7,446 bases of DNA from DASXMX01 sp036794395 (GTDB taxonomy: Bacteria > Planctomycetota > Phycisphaerae > Tepidisphaerales > Tepidisphaeraceae): assembly GCA_036794395.1 (NCBI GenBank), contig DAIRGS010000351.1, positions 1-7,446 of the forward strand. Direction: 5' to 3'. Each line of letters opens with the position of its first letter. Within the stretch, counting starts at the first letter, position 1. This document shows positions 1 through 5,885 of this stretch, piece by piece. The position numbers and the translations under genes were made by a program. Under the pieces are notes generated by a model. It had not been told where the DNA came from. It searched no databases and was given only the letters and a program-made list of their open reading frames with translations.

Positions 1-78
1 TGGCGGCTGGCTTTGTCCGGCCAAAATTAGGCATCCCGAAAAAATGGGCACGCCCGATGTTGATTCGAGAAATTCAGG

Positions 79-107
79 TTGACTCCGCAGCACCACCAAT
101 CTAATTT
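79..107 (+). promoter_or_regulatory. Candidate sigma70-type promoter upstream of the first gene
   Basis: TTGACT at 79-84 resembles a -35 box (TTGACA). It is followed either by TCTAAT at 100-105 (15-base spacer) or by TAATTT at 102-107 (17-base spacer). A start near position 113 would give a leader of about 20 bases before the ATG at 134. The -10 match with the better spacing is poor, and the true promoter could lie upstream of the window, so this is only a candidate. Confidence 0.25.
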
Positions 108-133
108 GTCCCCTTCCAATCTTTAGGGAGCAA

Positions 134-1999
134 ATGGGGCAAGCTCAAAAACCTGAGGCTGTGATACCGGAGACGGAGCAATCCTCGTTGCCGAGCACCG
201 CTCCGTGCCACGGCGCTGCCGCCGTTTCCTTCGAGCCGCAGACGCTCGATGAATTGCTCCGCGCCACGGCCGAGCAACTTGCCACCTGCGACATCGCGCG
301 GATGAATCTGCTCTGCGCGACGGGCCTGCCAGGGGCCGAGAAGCTTGATATTGCCAAATCCCTCCACCGCCTCGACTTCATGGCGCGGCAGATCGGCAAG
401 GAGACGGAACGCGACCTGCCACGATATCTCATCAATCCCAAATGGATCTACAAGAACGCCAAGCCGGAGACGGAGAACGCCTTCCGCATGTCGCATCTGG
501 CGTGCGCGATGCAGGATTGCTTCAAGATGCACTACGACGCGCGGTTCCTCCGCGATCCGAAGTTAAAGGCGAAGGTGGATTGGCGCACCGCCTTCGCTGA
601 TTCACGGGCCATCCTGATTCATGGACTGCTCGGTGAGAAACGGGCGGGCATCTTCACGCCGTTGTCGTTTGTGGGCGTCGCATTGGGTCGCCGGCTCGGA
701 TATCCGCTCTATCTGACCGGTACGCCGTCCTATGACTTTGTGAGGTGGGATGGCCAGGGCGATCGGTTCAACGCCGAGATCAACAGCGGCGGGTGTCACA
801 TCGTTCGGGAGGATGAGGTTTATCACAAATGGCCCGAGCCGATGCGGCCGGAGGAAATCCAGAGCGGGTACTTTTTGAGAAACTACACGCCCGCCGATGA
901 GCTGGCGTTGTGTTTGTACTGCCGGGCGAAGGTGCTGGATTGCAACCTGCGCTTTGAGGAAAGCCTGCCAGTGTGGGCCAAGTGCTGCTTTCTCGCCCCC
1001 AAGAATCCCGAATACGCGCGGAAGGCAAAGATCGCGGTCGGAGAAGCGCTGTTCATGCGGAAGTGCGGACGGCCGATGGAGTGGGCGGGCGGCGGGCGGT
1101 ATCTCCGGCCGGCGGAGACGGTGGACGAAGATCCCAGAGACGTCCTTCCGCCAAAGCTGGCGGCGACGGCCGTCGCGATCGTGGCACATGCCTGCGAGGG
1201 GGAGGGGACACCCGGGAACGCGCTCATGTGGTACCGCGCGGCGGTAGAAACCGATCCGGAGAATCCAGACCACCAACGGAACTTCGATCGCTTTCGCGAC
1301 GAGTTTCACGGGCAGTTGATGGAAGCCCACGTCAAGTCGCAGGAGTTCATTCGGCGCCACGCCCCGGAGGCAAAGCTCCCGCCTCTGGAAGAGAGCATCC
1401 GCCAGTTCCGGCAATCCCTGAGTGCGGCGTCAGGCCGGCGGCCTGACGAGCAATTCCTTCGGCGCTTGTCGGAAAACTGGGCCGGTCCGGCCGAATTGCT
1501 CGTGCCGGCCTACGAATCGAAGGGGATGGAGTGCGTCCGGGAAGGGAGATGGGACGGAGCGCAAACGGCGTTTGCCAGGGCATACTTCCACGGCGTGACA
1601 GCAAGCGAGAAGGAGCGGCAACTCAACAACCTGATCTGTGCGATCCGCGACGAAATCGAGATGTACCCGGACTTCTCGCCTTTGGACGACCTGCGCCCGA
1701 CACTGCATCCGAGGATGCAAGCGTTGATCTGGGCCACTCGCGGAAAGGTGCTGCGTTCGATCGGCAGGTTCGATGAGGCCGCCAACGCCTACCTCAAGGC
1801 GCACAAGCTTGAGCCTCGGCCTGAATTCCATACCAACGCGATGCACCTCCGCGAAGAGGCGGAGCGCGCGTTGTCGAATCCGCCGGGTGTGCATTCCATC
1901 GGGTTAGGTGTGCCGCCGCCGTTCGACTTTCAGGATGTGGGGTTTGCCGTACCGCCCGAACTGTTGCGGGGCTCATCGAACCAGAGGTTGACTGAATAG
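134..1999 (+). CDS. Transglutaminase/SirB1-like domain protein with TPR-like repeats; catalytic residues apparently lost
   Basis: This is a 621-residue protein with no signal peptide, so probably cytoplasmic. Residues 32-73 hold a conserved block containing NLLCATGLPGAEKLDI. Residues 160-215 hold HGLLGEKRAGIF, then GRRLGYP and FVRWDG...DRFNAE, which has the layout of a SirB1-like transglutaminase core. TPR-like helical pairs follow at about 254-295, 344-377, 454-485 and 529-562. Against the downstream paralogue without gaps, the expected catalytic Cys is F174 and the expected His is Y200, while N213 is kept; this predicts a binding or scaffold protein rather than an enzyme. Cysteines cluster at 260, 263, 270, 284 and 285. 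The start ATG has AGGGAG only 3 bases upstream, closer than usual, but no better start is seen and the paralogue similarity begins just inside it. It is probably co-transcribed with the next gene, 13 bases away. The family assignment is inference from motifs, and the biological role is unknown. Confidence 0.75.
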   Translation: MGQAQKPEAVIPETEQSSLPSTAPCHGAAAVSFEPQTLDELLRATAEQLATCDIARMNLLCATGLPGAEKLDIAKSLHRLDFMARQIGKETERDLPRYLINPKWIYKNAKPETENAFRMSHLACAMQDCFKMHYDARFLRDPKLKAKVDWRTAFADSRAILIHGLLGEKRAGIFTPLSFVGVALGRRLGYPLYLTGTPSYDFVRWDGQGDRFNAEINSGGCHIVREDEVYHKWPEPMRPEEIQSGYFLRNYTPADELALCLYCRAKVLDCNLRFEESLPVWAKCCFLAPKNPEYARKAKIAVGEALFMRKCGRPMEWAGGGRYLRPAETVDEDPRDVLPPKLAATAVAIVAHACEGEGTPGNALMWYRAAVETDPENPDHQRNFDRFRDEFHGQLMEAHVKSQEFIRRHAPEAKLPPLEESIRQFRQSLSAASGRRPDEQFLRRLSENWAGPAELLVPAYESKGMECVREGRWDGAQTAFARAYFHGVTASEKERQLNNLICAIRDEIEMYPDFSPLDDLRPTLHPRMQALIWATRGKVLRSIGRFDEAANAYLKAHKLEPRPEFHTNAMHLREEAERALSNPPGVHSIGLGVPPPFDFQDVGFAVPPELLRGSSNQRLTE

Positions 2000-2004
2000 G
2001 AGGG
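1998..2004 (+). promoter_or_regulatory. Strong Shine-Dalgarno that sets the GTG start of the second gene
   Basis: AGGAGGG overlaps the TAG stop of the preceding gene and lies 8 bases before GTG at 2013. This supports a GTG start and suggests translational coupling of the two paralogues. Without the GTG, the first ATG would be at 2040 (M10) or 2055 (M15), neither with so good a ribosome site. Confidence 0.7.
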
Positions 2005-2012
2005 CGGACGCG

Positions 2013-3029
2013 GTGAACACTCATCAACTGGCAAACCAAATGTTACGCACGGCGATGGTTGAACCACCCTCAATGACTGATGTTCCTACGGTTTTTGAGC
2101 CCCAATCTCTTGAGGAGCTTCTCAATGCAACGCCGGAGCAGCTTGCCACCGCCGACATCGCCCGCGTGAATCTCCTGTGTGCCACCGGACTTCGCGGGGC
2201 TGAGGATTTGGACATCCCCGCCTGCCTCACCAAGATCGACCGGTGGACGGAGGAAGTTCGACTCTTTACCGAATGCAACTTCCTCAAGTTCACCCCAAAG
2301 ACGCCTCGTGACACACCGGGGTTCCTTCGCTGCTGGTCGCTGGTCAAATTGCTGCGACATTGCAAGGGGTTGGAACACCTTCTTTGCCCGCCGGATTTAC
2401 AGCCCGGCGAGAAGTACCTCGGATTGGGAATCTCCGACGCCGGGCCGGATTCGACTTACTACAACTCGGATGTCGTATTCATCCACGGCCTACTCGGGGA
2501 ACGAAAGCTCGGAATCTGCACCGCGTTTCCGGTGCTGTTCGCGTCCGTTGGACGCCGCCTGGGATACCCGATCAAGATCGTCATATCCGTCTGCCACGTT
2601 TTCATTCGTTGGGACGGTCCCATCGACCGCTTCAACATGGACGCCAGCAAGTTTTACATCAACCTTCACCCCGACGATTACTACATTGACTCGCCCAAGC
2701 CGTGGACTGAGGAAGAGAAGGAGTGCGGAGCGTTCCTGCGCCCGCTGACGCCGACCGAAGAGTTGGGCCTGTTCGTCGGCTGGCGCGCGGGCGTTTTGGA
2801 ATCAAACGCCCGCTATGACGAGGCGGGGGAGATGTGCGATCTTGCCCAAAGGCTGTTCCCGCAAGACCCGCTCTTTCCGAAACTCGCCAAACGGATCGAC
2901 CGGGAGCGAGTCCGTCTCTTCATGGAGGCCGACGGATGGGGCTACGAGCCTACTGACGAAGCTCAGACCGTCGCGCCACCGCAAGGGGCGCAGGATTCCG
3001 ACGACTCTACTACCCAAGGCGCCGACTGA
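2013..3029 (+). CDS. Transglutaminase/SirB1-like domain protein, shorter paralogue with intact Cys-His-Asn
   Basis: This 338-residue protein starts at GTG. Residues 27-68 match residues 32-73 of the upstream protein at 33 of 42 positions (FEPQSLEELLNATPEQLAT..., NLLCATGL). The second conserved block runs from IHGLLGERKLGIC to GRRLGYP and on to CHVFIRWDG...DRFNMD. It places C169 in a G-x-C at the head of a helix, H195 before F-I-R-W, and N208/D210 after it, which matches the Cys-His-Asp/Asn order of transglutaminase-fold proteins. About residues 247-283 form one TPR-like pair (EELGLFVGWRAGVLESNARYDEAGEM), where the longer paralogue continues with more repeats. The last 25 residues are polar and probably disordered. 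No signal peptide is visible. The activity could be proteolytic, transglutaminase-like or purely structural, as in SirB1-type proteins. It is a tandem duplicate lying directly upstream of an RHS tip cassette, so a link to that system is possible but unproven. Confidence 0.75.
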   Translation: MNTHQLANQMLRTAMVEPPSMTDVPTVFEPQSLEELLNATPEQLATADIARVNLLCATGLRGAEDLDIPACLTKIDRWTEEVRLFTECNFLKFTPKTPRDTPGFLRCWSLVKLLRHCKGLEHLLCPPDLQPGEKYLGLGISDAGPDSTYYNSDVVFIHGLLGERKLGICTAFPVLFASVGRRLGYPIKIVISVCHVFIRWDGPIDRFNMDASKFYINLHPDDYYIDSPKPWTEEEKECGAFLRPLTPTEELGLFVGWRAGVLESNARYDEAGEMCDLAQRLFPQDPLFPKLAKRIDRERVRLFMEADGWGYEPTDEAQTVAPPQGAQDSDDSTTQGAD

Positions 3030-3052
3030 TCGGCGATCGAAAGGACATCGAG

Positions 3053-4090
3053 ATGCTCACTCTGGAAATGGAATGTGACGAAACCTGTGGCGGTGATGAG
3101 GCGGTCGCGCACTATCAGGCATTCAACAGCGATCCGATCAACAACTCCGACCCGAGCGGGTTGGCGGCTACTCGCTCCTACTTGGCAGGCAGCGAGACAA
3201 CGGATTTCCATACCACCAAGGAGATTGCAGTCCTTCCAGACGGAAGCCGTCAAGCGACCTACCGGCTCTTCCTCGGTCGCACGAATATCGTGTCCGCTGG
3301 AGTAGGAGCGCCCGGCCAAACCTTCCGCTCGGAGGAAGAATTGACGCATGTCGTTCAGGCATTTTCCGGAGATCGAGCAACTCAGCTTGAATCGCTGGTT
3401 GACAAGGCCGTGGCGACGCGCGTGGATTCGCTCAATCAGATGGATTCGGCCAATGCCACCGTCGACAACATGAAGTTTGGCTTTGGCTTAGTTCCATTCT
3501 TCAGCGCCGTGGATCACTACCGGCGTGGCGAGCCGTGGAAGCTCGATGCCGCCTTGAGCGCGTTGGTCCTTGCCCCGGCCGTCTCTGCGGCGCTGAAATC
3601 CGTGTTGGCAACAGGTGCAGCAGCCAGTGCGGTTGCGGCGGAAGGCGGCGAGGCTCAGGCTCTCGTGCATCTCACTGATGCGGCGGGCGTTCAAGGTATC
3701 GGCGAGACGGGTACGATAATCGGCGAACATGGAATCTTTGCATTGCCGGAGAGCGCAGCCGGACAAAGCACTCTCACCAAAGTTATACGTTCTGGCCTCA
3801 TGCCTGCGAGGACGGCCGAGGCCGTCCCTATTCCCGCCGGCGCACAAGGCTTATTTCAGCGCCCGATTCCAGTCGGTTTGTTCTCTGGATGGAAATACTT
3901 CTCCGGCGTTCGTTTTGCGCCTGCCGGCACAATCAGCACCGCCAGCGGTGAATTCATAACGGGTTCTTCGCTGATCGGACCGCGCACCCTCATCTACGGC
4001 CCTGATCTACTGATTAACGGAACCGCCACGGGCCTCACCGGGCTTTATCTTTACGAGGCGAAAAGGGGAACCGTAGCCGCAGGCAAATAG
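3053..4090 (+). CDS. Orphan RHS-repeat C-terminal tip, probable polymorphic toxin module
   Basis: This is a 345-residue protein. Residues 13-37 (GGDEAVAHYQ, then NSDPINNSDPSGL) match the extreme end of the RHS/YD-repeat core, whose hallmark is ...Y..x.NdPvN..DPsGL. In full RHS proteins this hallmark is preceded by many YD repeats and followed by a variable toxin tip; here nothing of the core precedes it in frame beyond a few dozen codons. Residues 135-200 form a small hydrophobic, Ala-rich stretch of the kind seen between RHS core and toxin. Residues 204-231 (LVHLTDAAGVQGI, ETGTIIG, HGIFALPES) resemble the start of ADP-ribosyltransferase-like toxin folds (H-x-T...G...I...G.I...G.[YF]); that activity call is weak. 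The C-terminus contains AVPIPAGAQGLF, GLFSGWKYFSGV and a hydrophobic tail at 310-334. The ATG at 3053 has AAGGA 7 bases upstream; M6 is an alternative start. The gene stops 9 bases before a small membrane-protein gene. It could act as an orphan cassette awaiting recombination with a full RHS gene elsewhere, or as a silent remnant. Confidence 0.65.
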   Translation: MLTLEMECDETCGGDEAVAHYQAFNSDPINNSDPSGLAATRSYLAGSETTDFHTTKEIAVLPDGSRQATYRLFLGRTNIVSAGVGAPGQTFRSEEELTHVVQAFSGDRATQLESLVDKAVATRVDSLNQMDSANATVDNMKFGFGLVPFFSAVDHYRRGEPWKLDAALSALVLAPAVSAALKSVLATGAAASAVAAEGGEAQALVHLTDAAGVQGIGETGTIIGEHGIFALPESAAGQSTLTKVIRSGLMPARTAEAVPIPAGAQGLFQRPIPVGLFSGWKYFSGVRFAPAGTISTASGEFITGSSLIGPRTLIYGPDLLINGTATGLTGLYLYEAKRGTVAAGK

Positions 4091-4099
4091 GAAAGCCCC

Positions 4100-4333
4100 A
4101 TGAACAAGAATAGTCTCGGCCGTCTCTTGTCGCCAGATTTTTGGATAGGCATCTTTTGCCTCCTTTTCGTCGTTGGTATTGCGTGTTTCATAGTCGGTCA
4201 CAGGCACATCGGATTGGCGCTCATGGTGCCCTTGGTTCTCGGAGGACTTGTAGCCTTTTTCATTTTCGTTCCCCTCGTTCTTCGGGCTGATCGGAAGAGT
4301 CGAAAGAGTCCGTCAAAAGACGGTGAGAAGTGA
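4100..4333 (+). CDS. Small two-helix membrane protein, candidate immunity protein
   Basis: This is a 77-residue protein. Two hydrophobic helices span residues 14-33 (from FWIGIFC) and 36-61 (IGLALMVPLVLGGL...), joined by the short loop GHRH. A strongly basic and polar tail follows (RADRKSRKSPSKDGEK), which by the positive-inside rule should stay in the cytoplasm. The ATG is preceded by AGGAAAG at 4089-4095, which overlaps the stop codon of the RHS tip gene, so the two are almost certainly co-transcribed and perhaps coupled. A small gene immediately after an RHS tip is the usual place for its immunity gene, and two- to four-helix membrane immunity proteins are known for membrane-targeting toxins. 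If the toxin were a cytoplasmic ADP-ribosyltransferase, a membrane immunity protein would be unusual, so the pairing is inference. I recognise no named family. Confidence 0.6.
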   Translation: MNKNSLGRLLSPDFWIGIFCLLFVVGIACFIVGHRHIGLALMVPLVLGGLVAFFIFVPLVLRADRKSRKSPSKDGEK

Positions 4334-4361
4334 ACAGAATTGACAATGTAGCGCCATTTGA

Positions 4362-4469
4362 AGTTACTCTGAGTTCTATGTCGCCAGCTTCCTCCTGCTC
4401 GGCGGGTTGGGCATTTTCATCACGGCGATTGGGAAGGTGAAGGGAGTACCTTGGCTGTATTGGACGGGC
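4362..4469 (+). pseudogene. Possible remnant of a small membrane protein
   Basis: Read from just after a TGA at 4359-4361, the frame gives SYSEFYVASFLLLGGLGIF, then ITAIGKVKGVPWLYWTG. This is one clean transmembrane helix followed by a basic turn and an aromatic patch. There is no ATG ahead of it (only a TTG at 4407, inside the helix), and after about position 4470 the frame turns into Arg/Pro/Cys-rich sequence that looks non-coding. It may be a broken second immunity-like or membrane gene, perhaps related to the neighbour whose helix also reads as hydrophobic plus LVLGGL. Chance hydrophobicity cannot be excluded. Confidence 0.25.
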
Positions 4470-4524
4470 CTCCGCCGCGGCCACGACGTTGAGGTGCAGC
4501 CCGCTCGGAGACGACTCCATCCCG

Positions 4525-4558
4525 ATGGTGCCCCAATGGGGCGTAAATGCGGCACCAT
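4525..4558 (+). repeat. Inverted repeat with nested palindrome
   Basis: ATGGTGCC at 4525-4532 pairs perfectly with GGCACCAT at 4551-4558 across an 18-base loop. A competing hairpin, GCCCC/GGGGC with loop AAT, lies at 4530-4542. The two structures share bases, so only one can form at a time. It lies about 250 bases upstream of ilvC, too far for a conventional attenuator next to the start. Function unknown. Confidence 0.4.
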
Positions 4559-4642
4559 ACGCCTCCGCGGAGCTTCGTGCCCATGCGACGGCAACAGCAG
4601 TAGCAGTGAGTGCCTCATGCAGATGGCTATTTGTTGCGGGGC

Positions 4643-4679
4643 TTCGACCTTCGGTCGAACACAGCCGAGGGCGGCTGTG
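4643..4679 (+). repeat. Double hairpin, likely dispersed (REP-like) element
   Basis: Two adjacent perfect hairpins are visible. The first is TTCGACC (4643-4649), loop TTC, GGTCGAA (4653-4659). The second is CACAGCCG (4660-4667), loop AGGG, CGGCTGTG (4672-4679). On the complementary strand the second hairpin plus flank reads through as W-H-S-R-P-R-L-C or, in another frame, A-Q-P-P-S-A-V. I recall these peptides as recurring in short spurious proteins of planctomycetes and verrucomicrobia, which marks a widespread repeat. No T-run follows, so it is a poor intrinsic terminator, though it could end transcription of the upstream module. Confidence 0.6.
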
Positions 4680-4750
4680 CCACAAGATGATTCACCGGGT
4701 CCGCCAATTCCAGCGCTACACCCTGGAGAAAGTGATGACGTGACTTACCC

Positions 4751-4779
4751 TTGTCAGGCCCGTACCGCTCCGATAGCAT
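4751..4779 (+). promoter_or_regulatory. Candidate sigma70-type promoter of ilvC
   Basis: TTGTCA at 4751-4756 (5 of 6 to the -35 consensus) and TAGCAT at 4774-4779 (4 of 6 to the -10 consensus) are separated by 17 bases. Transcription would begin near 4786, giving a leader of about 24 bases with GAGGG at 4799-4803 as ribosome site. No room remains for a leader peptide or T-box in such a transcript. Confidence 0.4.
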
Positions 4780-4809
4780 CCGCCGTTCACAATTTTTCGA
4801 GGGTTCGTC

Positions 4810-5829
4810 ATGGCTGAGCCGTTAAATATGGTTTATGAGAAGGATGCGCCGATTGACGCGTTGAAGGGGAAAACGGTCGCGGTGCTGGGTTTTGGATCGC
4901 AGGGTCACGCGCATTCGCTAAACCTGCGAGACAGCGGCATCAAGGTGATTGTCGCCAACCGCAAGGACAGCTCGAACGGGCGTCTGGCGGTTGAACATGG
5001 ATTTGAACCGCTGAGCGTAGACGACGCGGTGAAGGCGGCGGACCTGATCATCGCGACCCTGCCGGACGAGGCCCAGCCGGACATCTACAGCAAGAGCATT
5101 GCACCGCATCTGAAGGCCGGGAAAGCTTTTGGGGCGACGCACGGATTTAACGTCCATTTCAAGACGGTGATTCCGCCGAAGGATGTGGATGTGCTGATGG
5201 TGGCCCCGAAAGGCCCCGGGCATCTGGTGCGCAGCGAATTTGAGCGTGGGGGCGGCGTGCCGTGTTTGCTGGCGGTGTATCAGAATGCCAGCGGGACGGC
5301 GCGCGACCTGGGCCTGGCATGGGCACGCGGGATTGGTGGGGCTCGCTCGGGCATCATTGAAACCACCTTCAAGGATGAATGCGAAACGGATCTGTTTGGC
5401 GAACAGGCGGTTTTGTGCGGGGGGCTGGCTTCGCTGATCAAGGCGGGGTTCGAGACGTTGATTGAAGCCGGGTATCCGCCGGAGATGGCCTACTTTGAGT
5501 GTGTCCATGAAGTGAAGCTGATCGTCGACCTGATCTATCAGGGCGGTTTGGAGTACATGCGTTATTCGATCAGCAACACCGCGGAGTATGGCGATCTGAC
5601 ACGCGGGCCGCGTGTAGTCAACGCGGAGACCAAGGCCGAGATGAAAAAGATCCTGGCTGAGATTACCAGCGGGCAGTTCGCCAAAGAGTGGCGCGCTGAA
5701 TACGAAGGCGGGATGAAGAACTTCAAGCGGCTTTACGAAGCGGACAACAACCATCCGGTTGAAGTAGTGGGCCGACGGCTGCGGAAGATGATGCCGTGGC
5801 TCAAGGCGAAGGAACCACCGAAGGCGTAA
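4810..5829 (+). CDS. ilvC: Ketol-acid reductoisomerase (class I), NAD(P)H-dependent
   Basis: This enzyme converts 2-acetolactate to 2,3-dihydroxyisovalerate and 2-aceto-2-hydroxybutyrate to the corresponding isoleucine precursor: Mg-dependent alkyl migration, then reduction, in the valine/leucine/isoleucine pathway in the cytoplasm. At 339 residues it has the short class I length. The N-terminal Rossmann domain shows GFGSQG at 27-32 and the cofactor loop NRKDSSNG at 50-57. H111 sits in ATHGFN and K134 in PKGPGH (133-138). The all-helical C-terminal domain holds the metal ligands D194 and E198 in TDLFGEQ and E230 and E234 in YFECVHE, plus S255 in YSISN. All stand at a constant offset of +4 from the Pseudomonas numbering I recall, so the enzyme should be active. 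The start ATG has GAGGG 6 bases upstream. It stands alone, with no ilvB, ilvN or leuA in the window. It is followed by a strong palindrome. Confidence 0.97.
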   Translation: MAEPLNMVYEKDAPIDALKGKTVAVLGFGSQGHAHSLNLRDSGIKVIVANRKDSSNGRLAVEHGFEPLSVDDAVKAADLIIATLPDEAQPDIYSKSIAPHLKAGKAFGATHGFNVHFKTVIPPKDVDVLMVAPKGPGHLVRSEFERGGGVPCLLAVYQNASGTARDLGLAWARGIGGARSGIIETTFKDECETDLFGEQAVLCGGLASLIKAGFETLIEAGYPPEMAYFECVHEVKLIVDLIYQGGLEYMRYSISNTAEYGDLTRGPRVVNAETKAEMKKILAEITSGQFAKEWRAEYEGGMKNFKRLYEADNNHPVEVVGRRLRKMMPWLKAKEPPKA

Positions 5830-5855
5830 AGCTCATTTGGTGCGCAGAATATGCT

Positions 5856-5885
5856 CAGAGGGCGAGGCAATTGCCTCGCCCTCTG
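5856..5885. terminator. Perfect 30-base palindrome after ilvC
   Basis: The arms 5856-5870 (CAGAGGGCGAGGCAA) and 5871-5885 are perfect reverse complements, starting 27 bases after the ilvC stop. As RNA it would fold into a very stable GC-rich stem with a small AATT-centred loop. No U-tract follows (ccgcttattgg), so if it terminates ilvC transcription it does so without the classic tail, or it works with another factor. It could also be a copy of an intergenic palindromic repeat. Confidence 0.55.

Larger units (their letters stand above)
4334..4809 (+). other. Gene-poor spacer with repeats and decayed sequence
   Basis: This 476-base stretch between the small membrane protein and ilvC has open frames on both strands, but none has believable composition along its whole length. 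It contains a short membrane-helix-like fragment (4362-4469), inverted repeats at 4525-4558 and 4563-4572, a paired hairpin repeat at 4643-4679, and a promoter candidate for ilvC at 4751-4779. Its mixture of fragments and palindromes fits a boundary between an accessory module and the chromosomal backbone. Confidence 0.55.

Noticed and set aside
46..55. GGGC-AC-GCCC mini-palindrome upstream of the first gene
   Set aside because: Too short to distinguish from chance in GC-rich DNA.
602..1414. Long - strand frame of 270 codons opposite the first gene
   Set aside because: An antisense shadow in GC-rich coding DNA. The + strand protein has a clear paralogue 3' of it, and the antisense product shows no domain.
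4310..4323. Small hairpin CCGTC-AAAA-GACGG as terminator of the four-gene module
   Set aside because: Only a 5-base stem, inside the coding end of the small membrane protein, with no T-run after it.
4260..4685. - strand open frame of 141 codons
   Set aside because: It begins inside the dispersed-repeat hairpin, has biased Ala/Arg composition, lacks a ribosome site and runs antisense into the small membrane-protein gene.
4407..4817. + strand open frame of 136 codons running into the ilvC start
   Set aside because: It would start at TTG inside a hydrophobic stretch, the rest is Arg/Pro/Cys-rich without domain character, and it overlaps the well-supported ilvC start. Only its first part looks like decayed coding sequence.
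4918..5754. Long - strand frame of 278 codons opposite ilvC
   Set aside because: Antisense shadow of a confidently identified enzyme gene.
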